The notes under the pieces were generated by a model. That model saw only the letters and a program-made list of their open reading frames with translations, had not been told where the DNA came from and did no database searches. DNA of 64,000 nucleotides from Fistulifera solaris (lineage: Eukaryota; Bacillariophyta; Bacillariophyceae; Naviculales; Stauroneidaceae). The stretch spans positions 248,001-312,000 of the forward strand of contig AP026148.1 in assembly GCA_030295235.1 (NCBI GenBank), read 5' to 3'. Position numbers and translations under genes: made by a program. This document shows positions 55,222 through 64,000 of the stretch, piece after piece (within the stretch, counting starts at the first letter, position 1; every line of letters starts with the position of its first letter).

Positions 55222-57942
55222 CTATGCTTCGGGGTCTAACCATGGCTTGAACACCTCACCGATCGGTGCCATCCAGGTTACCGTGTCGGTGATTGTGTTT
55301 TCATAGTAAAATGTACCATCTGCGTCTCTGTGTTGTATCCATACAACATCCATTTCGCTTTCAAACTGTTTCCCAGCGTCTGATTTCTTTTGAATCCACC
55401 AAAAGTACAAGATGGGGTAAACGAGCATGCAAATGAGCACCGGCCAAGGGAAAGCTCCGGCCACTAACTGTTTGGCTCTGTACTTATTCGGATCTTCATG
55501 GACGTTGATACGAATTGTTTTCCGCAATAGCTGACATGTGGGTGTCCAGAAAGATGCCTCAGGTTTGTTGAGAACGTCGACTGGGCAATCACCAAAAACA
55601 ATCGCAATCTGTAGATTTGTCTCACCGACTTGGTGGCTCTGATATTCGAGGTTAGTGAAGATTAGAGTCATGTCTTCGGGAAAGGCTCTGAATGTAATAT
55701 TTCCTCTCGCCATGGATCTTCTCCCGTGTACTAGTTCTGTGTACTTCCATCCGGCTTCTTTCAGACTCACGAATCCATTAGGAATATCGACAATGACGGT
55801 AGCTTTGCGCGAACGAAAGCCGCTACTTTCGATGCTGATTCCATTGATTGCGACCAAACTGCAATCCGCATTTAAATTCTGGCTACCGCTGCATGATGCG
55901 TTTGTCATCTTGTGCAACGAAGACTCCTGCACGTCGATTGTTTCTGTAGGAAGTGTCAAAGACAACTGATCCAACTGACAAAGAACTTGAATTTTATGGG
56001 AAAAACCATCTGAGGTGCTCGCGATCTTCGAAGAGTTACCGACAAAGGCAACCACACGGAAGAAGAAAGTAGCATTCGCTGATGTCTTTCCATGGCACAA
56101 CTCCAGAGACGGATTGTATGTAAAAGCAAATCCATTTTCGTACGGAAATTTGTCACTCATGTCGCCGAGTATCTCCCCCGCTTCAATTCGACCCTTCGGT
56201 CCTAGCAGTTGTCCTTGTGTGTCGACCGAATCTACGAAAAGACTGATTCTTCGTTTCATGCCAGAGTTGTCGGCCCCGTAAACAACGATACTCTCTTCGT
56301 TTGTCACACCTTGCTGGATAATCGACGCGGTTGAGTTGCCGCTCAAAGCCGATAGGATACGAATCGGTACCACTTCTTCAGTCGACCAAAGTCCGCCTTG
56401 ATCTTGAACGCGGAAGGAAAACGAGTCTTGCGCCCCTTCATTTCCATGAATGACGGGAAGCATGGCTTCATCGGATAACAAGTCGTAGTCAATGTAGATC
56501 GACCCAGCGTCGTCGTTGCTCCCAACTATATTGTTTAACGAAGTCAAGGGTGTCCCGTGATGCAAATTATCTTCACGAAACGAGTTCACCGAGAGGTGCA
56601 AGCGTCCGTAATGGGGCGATTTGGTGATCTCAAAAAACCGAATCGAGTCACCGATATCTTTGTCAAAGCCGCTCAGTTTGATTCTGCTTTGCGACCCTTC
56701 GTACAAACGAACTTCGTCGACCGATAAGGCTATGGGCGGATCGTTCACGGAGAGAACTCGAACGGTGGCAGTGGAAATCGCTTCACATTGGCTGGAGTGA
56801 AACAATGTAGCGTCCGACCAGACGCAATACTCAAAGCTTGTCATGGCCGCATCTTCCGAGTGCTGGTCCAAAGGAGGAACATAGATCAGCTCGCCGGTGG
56901 GCGACTCCACCGAAATGAGACTGAACTGAGACGAAGGACTCTTAATTGGGCTACCGTTCGCTTGATAGAGTCGCCCTACCGTCGGCAAGGTCACCAGGTA
57001 AAAATACACGCGCGGCAAGGGCATCGGTGCTGTTACATTGTGATCGGTCTGCAACTCACGAACGACAATGTTCTTGGATGTGTATGGGAGCACAATTTTC
57101 CCGGTGTCTTCCAAAGGTGCTTCGGTGCGATACCAGTCATTTTCGTGCGATCCTGGCACATCTTCAGCGTCTTCATGGACCACAAACGAGACATCCTGAC
57201 TCTGGGGAACAGAGGTGGGCAATCCTTGACGAATCAGGTCGTTCGCGCTGGGTGCATCGCCGGAAAATAAGGTCATTTGATGCAGAATACCCTTCCACAC
57301 ACAAGAATCCGACTGCGGATAGCCCAAGAAGGTCAATTTTGTCGAGCTCCACGATTTCAAACTGAAACGCTGGCGTGAAAGGGAAGCCGATGTTCCGTTG
57401 ATGAAAACCTCTTGGCTGTTGTCGTTCAACGTCACAAGGAAATGCGTCATGCCTTGAGTCTTGTGAAAACCAACGCGAATCGACTGACACGGCTCAACGA
57501 ACTGGTCGGCCGTTCGATAGGTGATCAAGAAGCTGTCCCGTTGCTGATGCAATTGGAAATCGATTCCTTGTTTATCACAGATCGATAATCCCTGCAGATT
57601 CTTCTTGCCCACTATTGTCATGATTGTTTTGCGTTCTTCTGGTGTCGCAGTATCCAATTCCAGCCATAGTTCAATCGACAGGCTGTCGCTTGCAAGAAGC
57701 GAGTCGAGTTTTCCATTTGAATGCATATGAAACGCTTGGGTGTCATTGTCACTCGCTTGAATACCCATCGATGCATCACAACTTGTGGTATTCTTGTTTC
57801 GGATGAGCTGAATATCACCCGCCCCGAAAACTCCATTCTCAAGACAAGTTTCTCGAGTAAACGAGAATCTTCGAGTAGCGCTCTGCGAAGCGACAGAGCT
57901 GCAGAGCAGGACCGTCAAAGCGTAAAAGGATCGCATGGTCAA
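55222..57942 (-). CDS. Single-pass receptor-like protein: LamG-like and cadherin/CSPG-like ectodomain, cytosolic WW domain
   Basis: A 906-residue single-exon protein. The signal peptide is MTMRSFYALTVLLCSSVAS. Residues about 80-240 look like a LamG/concanavalin-type sheet: SLSIELWLELDTATPEERKT, MTHFLVTLNDNSQEVFINGT. Then come tandem units of cadherin/CSPG style: VNDPPIALSVDEVRLYEGSQ, FFEITKSPHYGRLHLSVN, DSFSFRVQDQGGLWSTEEVV. There are many N-glycosylation sequons. One transmembrane segment, AGAFPWPVLICMLVYPILYF, lies near 835-855. The short cytosolic tail holds one WW domain, VVWIQHRDADGTFYYENTIT then DTVTWMAP, with both Trp and the Pro. The WW would recruit Pro-rich partners. Adhesion or surface sensing is inference. 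Confidence 0.82.
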   Translation of the reverse strand: MTMRSFYALTVLLCSSVASQSATRRFSFTRETCLENGVFGAGDIQLIRNKNTTSCDASMGIQASDNDTQAFHMHSNGKLDSLLASDSLSIELWLELDTATPEERKTIMTIVGKKNLQGLSICDKQGIDFQLHQQRDSFLITYRTADQFVEPCQSIRVGFHKTQGMTHFLVTLNDNSQEVFINGTSASLSRQRFSLKSWSSTKLTFLGYPQSDSCVWKGILHQMTLFSGDAPSANDLIRQGLPTSVPQSQDVSFVVHEDAEDVPGSHENDWYRTEAPLEDTGKIVLPYTSKNIVVRELQTDHNVTAPMPLPRVYFYLVTLPTVGRLYQANGSPIKSPSSQFSLISVESPTGELIYVPPLDQHSEDAAMTSFEYCVWSDATLFHSSQCEAISTATVRVLSVNDPPIALSVDEVRLYEGSQSRIKLSGFDKDIGDSIRFFEITKSPHYGRLHLSVNSFREDNLHHGTPLTSLNNIVGSNDDAGSIYIDYDLLSDEAMLPVIHGNEGAQDSFSFRVQDQGGLWSTEEVVPIRILSALSGNSTASIIQQGVTNEESIVVYGADNSGMKRRISLFVDSVDTQGQLLGPKGRIEAGEILGDMSDKFPYENGFAFTYNPSLELCHGKTSANATFFFRVVAFVGNSSKIASTSDGFSHKIQVLCQLDQLSLTLPTETIDVQESSLHKMTNASCSGSQNLNADCSLVAINGISIESSGFRSRKATVIVDIPNGFVSLKEAGWKYTELVHGRRSMARGNITFRAFPEDMTLIFTNLEYQSHQVGETNLQIAIVFGDCPVDVLNKPEASFWTPTCQLLRKTIRINVHEDPNKYRAKQLVAGAFPWPVLICMLVYPILYFWWIQKKSDAGKQFESEMDVVWIQHRDADGTFYYENTITDTVTWMAPIGEVFKPWLDPEA

Positions 57943-58365
57943 AGGTTCTGGTTGATGAATGAAAAGTAGTTGTTACTGCTGCTTTCTTTGAATCGTTCAC
58001 AATACAGTGTATGATTTTTGACGTCGAGTCTTTTTATGAGCATGTTGTTGAGGGATAAAAGGAATTGAAGGAGACCAGTTTTCATTTGTTTTCAATTAAA
58101 TAAAAAAGAAAACTGGTCTGCATGTTGATGTTGCGGCGAGACCAGTTTTCTTTATCTCGCTCGAAAAAATTCGACCACGACTCACCGACGGCCAGACGGT
58201 CACTGAATAGGTGTAGATCGTGTTCTATACCAATGCGGCGCTTGTAGGTTTTCGCACCGTTCTGAAGACATTTTTCATGTTTCGCCACCTTGCAACGGCA
58301 TATCTTCCTGTCCAACAAACGATCGCAACGAACAACCTAAAAAGAGACTGTTATTTGAATTAGCA
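57943..58365. promoter_or_regulatory. Divergent intergenic region with inverted repeats
   Basis: 423 bp between the starts of the WW-domain protein (-) and the actin-related protein (+). It carries the GACCAGTTTTC repeat set described separately. Confidence 0.4.
58073..58150. repeat. Three copies of GACCAGTTTTC, two as an inverted pair
   Basis: GACCAGTTTTC at 58073-58083, its reverse complement GAAAACTGGTC at 58108-58118, and a third, direct copy at 58140-58150. The first two could form an 11-bp stem with a 24-base AT-rich loop. The direct copies share GAGACCAGTTTTC. Confidence 0.85.
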
Positions 58366-59406
58366 ATGACAGAATTATCACCCACTTCCCCCACGCGACA
58401 GCCGCGATCATCACTCGGTAGTCAGGCCCGTAACATGCTGCGAATCCCCACGAGTCGATTGTCATCGCCCAAAGGCCCTCCGATTCTGGTAGAGCTTTTC
58501 TTGAATCAAGGAATCATTACGGTGGGTTGGGTCGGGCAACCGCGACATCAAGTTCTTCGTTTGGTTCCTATACCGAGCTGTATTATGACAGCTCGCGATT
58601 ATTATCGGGAGTACGCGAGTATTCTTCTCGAAGCGATGGAGTGGTTGGGGAGTGAAGCTACTAATCGTCGTGTTTGCGTGTCTCACGATTATGGGTACGA
58701 TCTACCGACCGCTTGTCAAGAAGCCGTCGAACGTGTCTTGCTGTTTACAGCGGGTGTCGAAGCCGTGTCTTTTCAGAATACATGGTGGACTGTTCCAGCC
58801 GCGGTGCCGCCTATTCAAGATGCCTTATTGGTGGCCGTGACGATGACAGGAATTCATTGTTACGCGTACGCCGCCGGAGATGTGTTGCCATTTACCTTTC
58901 AGTCTTGTACGACGAATCAACACTTTTCGGCTCAAACGTCCGTGGCGGAATGGCAACAACAGCTACGCCAATGGCTCACGTCGAGAGAAAACAATTTGAT
59001 TACCGCGATGTTGGCTTGCTCACAAGCTTGCCCACGAGCCGCTCGTCGTGCTGTTATACAGAATATTTGGTTGGTAGGATATGGGATAGTGGATGTACCA
59101 GGATACAGCAAGATGGTTGCCAGGACGTTGAAACTGCGACTCGAAGGCAACACTCCGACATTTTCACAAGACTCGAATCCAGCTGTAGAAAGCGATAATT
59201 TGTCTCCCCAATCGACACAAATTCCTATCGGTATCAAGGAATTACAACCGCTGGCTCCACACGTTTCTGCTTTGATGGTAGATTCTTCGGATTTGACATG
59301 GTTGGGCGCCAGTCGATGGGCCCACCGCTTGCACGGTGTCGATCCGGATGCAAAATCGTTTTATTGGAAATTTGCAAATCCCAGTAACCCAGCAAGGATA
59401 GAATAA
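58366..59406 (+). CDS. Divergent actin-related protein (ARP10-like), tentative
   Basis: A 346-residue single-exon protein. The Ser/Pro-rich N-terminus is followed by PILVELFLNQGIITVGWVGQ, which mirrors the actin beta-hairpin (VIDLGS..TKCGFAG.P), and RLVPIPS. ERVLLFTAGVEAVSFQNTWW corresponds to the actin strand leading to the second phosphate loop; IQDALLVAVTMTGIHCYAYA stands for LVVDIG...T. The C-terminal VDSSDLTWLGASRWA matches actin's (S)WLGGSI. The ATP-contact Gly and Asp residues are poorly kept, as in ARP10/Arp11 of dynactin, so it may not hydrolyse ATP. If so it would sit at the pointed end of the dynactin filament. This is a fold-level assignment by eye. Confidence 0.55.
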   Translation: MTELSPTSPTRQPRSSLGSQARNMLRIPTSRLSSPKGPPILVELFLNQGIITVGWVGQPRHQVLRLVPIPSCIMTARDYYREYASILLEAMEWLGSEATNRRVCVSHDYGYDLPTACQEAVERVLLFTAGVEAVSFQNTWWTVPAAVPPIQDALLVAVTMTGIHCYAYAAGDVLPFTFQSCTTNQHFSAQTSVAEWQQQLRQWLTSRENNLITAMLACSQACPRAARRAVIQNIWLVGYGIVDVPGYSKMVARTLKLRLEGNTPTFSQDSNPAVESDNLSPQSTQIPIGIKELQPLAPHVSALMVDSSDLTWLGASRWAHRLHGVDPDAKSFYWKFANPSNPARIE

Positions 59407-59588
59407 AAGCATGCGCATCATCATCATGAAAGCATATTTTTATGCATTATGCTATTCCTAATAAGTCGTTTAACTGAGAAACGGCTAGCGTTGCAACCAC
59501 GGTCTGGTTGCTCAATAAGCTGCCAGTAATCTAATACGAGGAGCCTCGCAATACACAACAGTTCGGCAGACTTGTGAGCTATCTGTTG

Positions 59589-60777
59589 CTAGAATTGACC
59601 CACCAAGAACCCAAAGACCTCCAAATCCACAATATAAAAGTTTCCATCCTCACACAAAGGTTCATTGTCAAATGTCGCACAGTGTCCTGTACTTCCGACC
59701 TGGAAATCTTCTTGTAAACAAAGTCCAAATGCTCCATCCTCGCCTCCACCACCAAAAGCAATACGTTTATGACTCGTATCGCACAGTTGCACGTATCGAT
59801 TCGCGCCCGTCCACTTGTATGGTTTGACATTCCCATCCACGACCTTGAATAAGCAAGCTGTAGAGCCACCGAAAAAATTCGTCCCCCCGTGACCATGTGG
59901 CTCCCACGTCGTGTCGGCATATCCACCAAAAACATCCCCCTTGGTAGTTCGCACAATTAACAACGTCTTACTATCGTCTTTGATAAAACGCAAACACATG
60001 TCAAAGTCGTCACCATCCCGTGCGAGACTGTATTGACGTTTCCACCGACAGTACGCGATACTACGGGGCAGCACATGAACCGCAATTTGTTGCATTTGGG
60101 TCGAGGAAAGAATGTACGGATTGGACTCCAGATCGTCTTCCGGTTCGACTCGTACGGGAGGAATGAATTCCGCATCGAGGTCCTCGCGTTCGGCCTGGAG
60201 AGACAACTCAACCGACACACCATCCCCCCGATATAGATGGTTTTTGTCTATTTTCATCCTCTTCTTCCTCTTCGTCGCAAGTCGATCTCCGATCAGAATC
60301 GGATTTTTGGGAAAAAGGATACAGAATATTGGAAAAGACAGAATTGTTGCCTGTGGCGGCCTTTTGGCTCTCTTCGGCCCGTTGAGCTTCTTTGAGTATT
60401 TGCAATTGTCGTTCCGCTTGATTTCGTAAATACATTCGTTTTCGTCCTTCTCGTTGTTTCCGTACCCAAGCAAATCCCTGTGCCATGATCCCCACCGATA
60501 GAGCATTCGCATTCTCGGGTGTCAAAGGCGGAGGAATAACTCGGGTGGGGACATGATTCTGAGGGCGGCTTTCGTTCAAATCCGGAGCATGAAGAGCGCT
60601 GTTCAATTGAAGGACTCGACTTGTTCGTGTGGGGGAATCGAGCACATTTTCTCCAACTAATGCGGCAGCTGACGCGAGAGCATCGTGGTATTCGTCTTCC
60701 TCGCGCTGTGATGCATCAGATGTCCAGTTGCCATAATTCCAGTCCTCGTCGTCTCCGGATCCTTCGCTCTTCGCCAT
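59589..60777 (-). CDS. TLDc-domain protein, one frameshift in a C-run
   Basis: Read leftwards from ATG 60777 (MAKSEGSGDDEDWNYGNWTS). The N-terminal 190 residues are acidic and disordered with a basic helix (RKQREGRKRMYLRNQAERQL). The frame ends at 60208 just after a run of six C (60224-60229, six G on the coding strand). One more G gives SISGGDGVSVELSLQAERED and leads into the TLDc domain: QIAVHVLPRSIAYCRWKRQY, LLIVRTTKGDVFGGYADTTW, ANRYVQLCDTSHKRIAFGGG, and DLEVFGFLVGQF at the end. TLDc proteins (OXR1, NCOA7, TBC1D24) protect against oxidative stress and bind the V-ATPase. That role is expected but not shown here. Confidence 0.85.
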
Positions 60778-61827
60778 TTTCTCTCTTTTTTCTGTGAAAG
60801 AAGCAACTACTGCGATTCAACAACAGTGTTGAGCCAGATACATAGTGTTAAATGGCACTGCGAGAACGATTTTTGCAAGACGATCGCGACGTGCAGAGCG
60901 GCCGCGCGTCGGCAGAGAGGTGCAAGTTTCTATAGCGTTAAGGTTACTTGATGCTTCTCACTTCGTGGTTTCGGCCCTTGTTTCTCAATCATTCCACATT
61001 ACAAAGTACGCTTCGCATTTCATGTTGAACAACAAAGCGGCTTTCGAACTCAATGCTTGACGGTGAAAGAAAGACCAAAATGAGAAAGACGATGCGCATA
61101 TTACGTACAAAACGTTATAGCTCATGACTGAAATGGAGGAGTCGCGGTGAAACGTCGCCTACAATTCGACGCTATAGTAAATATGGAAGGTCATGCAATC
61201 CGCAACGATTTCGGTGGATGCAATAATAAAGGCGTCGATTACAGATGCTGCTAAGGATATAAATACACTCTCAGTAAGACCATTTGGGCTAACAAGGAAA
61301 CAAAGCTCGGCCGTTAAGTGGTGAGCATTGGCCGTGAAATACCGTGATCCTTGCCTGGATCATGACTGAAATGGAGTCTTCGTCGATGAAACTCTGTGGA
61401 CACCATCGGCCATTAGGCGGTAAAATTGATGATCCTTGTGGGTTTTCAATGTGAACAATCGAGACTTGCATAGAAGAAGCTGCTAAGGGGAAAGAGAATT
61501 CTATTATTGAAGCGGTTTGAGTTGCTAAATTAAGCAGAACGGTTGGTCCTTGGAAAATAGGTTTTTGAGATGGGTGAAAAGAATGCAGTGGTGGGGAGAA
61601 TTAGGAACGAGCGACATGGTAATTGGTAATCCGTATGAAACTGAAAACCCTAACTCTACACATTGCAATTTAGTTGGCGTCACCTTCAAACCCGCAGAAG
61701 AAACAAAGAAAACGACGTAAAAGCTGCGCGGCTCACCCGATAATGATAACTCGTATTCATTGCGTCCGACCTTTGCTTTTGGGGTGTGTGTTATTACTTT
61801 TCATGCCGCTTCTACTTTAAAAACATC
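60778..61827. other. Intergenic region with repeated palindrome
   Basis: About 1 kb without a gene. Two copies of the CATGACTGAAATGGAG motif lie at 61123 and 61361, within similar surroundings (GATCATGACTG, CGTCG...GAAAC). The pair GTGATCCTTG/GATGATCCTTG near 61345 and 61427, with GCCGTTAAGTGGTGA / GCCATTAGGCGGTAA, suggests an old local duplication. Confidence 0.45.
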
Positions 61828-63311
61828 ATGGATTCTTCTTGGGTTGAAAAAATACCTGTCGAAGAGTTTGACGACGTCAAGAATCTCCTCATGACGCAGT
61901 TAAGCGCGACCCAGTGGAGCAGGAACATGGAGTTTTACCGAAAGACTCATTTGCCTCTCAATGCAACTCATCTGATGAGATTTATGTATAGCAAAGTCGT
62001 CTGGTGGGACGAGGAAGTCTTTCTGATGAAGAGGAAGCTTCCAGTGACAGTCAGGTCCAAGTTTCGAAAAGGGACTTCGAAGATTGACTTTGCGCGACGT
62101 GGTGAGGTGTTTATCTATGGTATGACAAAGCAAAGCGTAGCGCAAGCGATAGAGGAAGTGTTATATTTAATGGATGAATCAACCGATGTCGTCCATATCG
62201 GGAGATACAGCGATGGTGAAGCCCGTTCTGTGACCCCTACAACGTTTATCACTTCTCGCTTTCTTGCTGAATGTATGAAAGTAAATCCAAACAGACAACT
62301 TTACTTTTGTTGCGGGTGCAACCTTTCTGTTGAAGAATCGGTCGCAATTGCATCTCATTCGGAGCCTCTTAACGTGGGTCTGGATTGTTCGTTTGCCGAT
62401 CATGGACGTGCTTTTGTCGAAGCGCTAGCTAGACGAACGACGCACGTCGGTACAATTACGGTCTCCGGGCGTTTCTTTGACGATCGATACGCCATGTCTT
62501 CTTTCCTTGAGCCCGTTTGCGACGTTAGGAATGTACTTTTGAAAATTTCGGTAAAAACGAGTACATGGGATTTTGAAGTCTCTAAACGTCTTCTGCCGCT
62601 GTCTCTACCAACAATGCAGCTTGTGTACCACGTCTACCAACCGATAGAGATGGGTGATATTGAATCGCTCACTATTGTTCCTAAAGCTGTAACGTTGATA
62701 TTTCACAGGTCGTTACTAGCGAAATTTTACACAAAGTTTTTGCAGGCCAGCGGAAACTTAGTGGAGCTGGGACTCGTATACAATCCCTTTGGCACGCCAC
62801 CATCAAAGGGACAAGAAGCAGAACTTCTGCACGCAATTCAAACAAATCAGAATTTGCTCCGCCTCCAGCTCGGATATTTAAATGTTCTCGCCGATTTTTG
62901 GGAAGAGCTGCTTGCGGTGATCGGATCACATTCTAGTCTGAGGTCGGTACTTTGCTGGGTTCTTATTGACCAAAATTTGGTGGAGGAGGTAAATACTTTG
63001 ATTCCTTTTTACAAAAGCATCGTCATTTGCATATTTCATTCAAGAATGAGAATTCGTGGCAACTTGATAGCCAAAGAATCAATGCTATTCTAGAGCCAGT
63101 GCGGGTCCTTAATTGTGTCAATGATCTGACCCGCCAGTCCATCAATGATCGCCCGACAATATTTAGCACTGCTTTGACATGCTGGGCAAGTGGTAGCTCT
63201 TCGAGATTCTACTTACTGTTGAGCGAGAACGCCGATTTGCTTTGTTCTTTGTTGGGCGACCCGCCTTCTGGGGAAACCCAGCACCAAAGAAAGCGACAAA
63301 GACCGCTCTAA
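61828..63311 (+). pseudogene. LRR-like family protein, copy B, one frameshift
   Basis: Start ATG 61828 (MDSSWVEKIPVEEFDDVKNL), identical to copy A's first 20 residues. The frame runs through AVTLIFHRSLLAKFYTKFLQ and ELLHAIQTNQNLLRLQLGYL, where copy A is broken, to about 63009. There it slips after VNTLIPF and ends at 63093 with non-family sequence. The family sequence resumes in another frame (KHRHLHISFKNENSWQLDSQ, INDRPTIFSTALTCWASGSS) and ends QHQRKRQRPL at 63311. The surplus relative to copy A is two bases in the TTTTTACAAAA stretch at 63006-63016. Function unknown; no signal or transmembrane segments. The two copies are broken at different places, so each supports the other's reading. Confidence 0.7.
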
Positions 63312-64000
63312 TTTTCCGTAGTGTTCAAAAATCATCCACACTATTTATAATAAAAGTAATTAGCTTTGTTGGAAAAATTAGCCAATTGGTTATACGTATA
63401 CTAGCTTGACGCTTCCTTATAGAGAACGCTTGCACCGATCGCTGCACGTAAAATACACAAAAGAGTTATTTTTGTCGTCATGTTATGCGTCGATAGAGGA
63501 CATCGGCCTCAAGGAACCTAGTCAACAGCGCATACTGCTTTGTGCCTTCTATTTCCAAACAGACCAACCCTATCAACATCTAAGTGGATTCATCAATTTC
63601 CCAACAACCCACAGGACCAATTGTTTCCCAAGATAGAATGAATTGATTTGCGAACGGCCACATGCAACTCACTCAAACATCAAATGTGCAGTTATGAAAC
63701 GAGCGACTTCCCCAGATTCGGTACTGTGTAATATGATCGCATTGTTCACAGTTAACAATGATCCATCGTCATCTCCAAAACTTCCGAAATGCCTTGTCCT
63801 ACTTTCTTTTTTGTACAAAATGACGATGAAGCTACGAGAAGCACGTCAACATCGAAATGACAACTATTTCTTACGCTTTCTTGTTGGCGAGTAAGCGTTT
63901 CGGAAAATCACTCGCATCAAGACCTTTCAAAGAGAATAGACGTGACGCTCGCTCATGCAATGTTCCACCACATTTCACTCCAATTGCCATCAAAGCACCT
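63312..64000. other. Right-end region, no gene supported
   Basis: About 690 bp. Frames at 63406-63636 and 63643-63894 have no recognisable family or start context. The region may continue into a gene beyond the window. Confidence 0.4.

Overview
The window looks like nuclear DNA of a photosynthetic stramenopile, most likely a diatom. Genes carry few, short GT-AG introns (about 50-110 bp), lie close together on both strands, and encode typical eukaryotic proteins (DRG2 GTPase, WNK kinase, HECT-RCC1 ligase, TLDc, prolyl 4-hydroxylase, metaxin-like). Several N-termini have a hydrophobic signal peptide followed directly by Phe, the pattern of targeting to a four-membrane secondary plastid. No species is named, because nothing was searched.

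Layout. 1-3.5 kb: a gene fragment, a broken PLP-enzyme gene and a frame-broken family gene (copy A). 4.8-9.2 kb: an ATP-grasp enzyme, a CXXC-less thioredoxin-fold protein and DRG2. 9.2-11.3 kb: gene-poor DNA holding a hAT-type element with intact ends and target-site duplication. 11.3-25.4 kb: a plastid-targeted pseudokinase-like protein, an SRPBCC protein, an ankyrin-exonuclease, an M1 aminopeptidase, a modular repeat protein with a poly-Ser tract, a protein with an MDM2-type RING, and a small plastid-targeted protein. 26.2-36.3 kb: MnmE, a MORN protein, a cyclic-nucleotide-domain/bestrophin fusion, a C69 dipeptidase and a metaxin-like protein. 36.8-40.6 kb: a dead and an intact copy of an ankyrin-like family gene, a duplicated 120-bp element with Pol III-like internal boxes, and a lumenal pentapeptide protein. 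40.7-60.8 kb: HECT ligase, plastid CLC channel, a five-exon small membrane protein, WNK kinase, a membrane protein, prolyl 4-hydroxylase, a single-pass WW-domain receptor-like protein, an actin-related protein and a TLDc protein. 61.8-63.3 kb: copy B of the family seen at 2.1-3.5 kb, in the opposite orientation.

Genes are mostly unlinked functionally, as expected for a eukaryote. One loose theme is the plastid: the CLC channel, pentapeptide protein, kinase-like protein, repeat protein and small 25-kb protein all have candidate plastid pre-sequences. About ten otherwise healthy genes are interrupted by single-base frameshifts, several in homopolymer runs. These look more like uncorrected sequence errors than decay. 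The PLP-enzyme gene and the 36.8-kb copy look truly broken.
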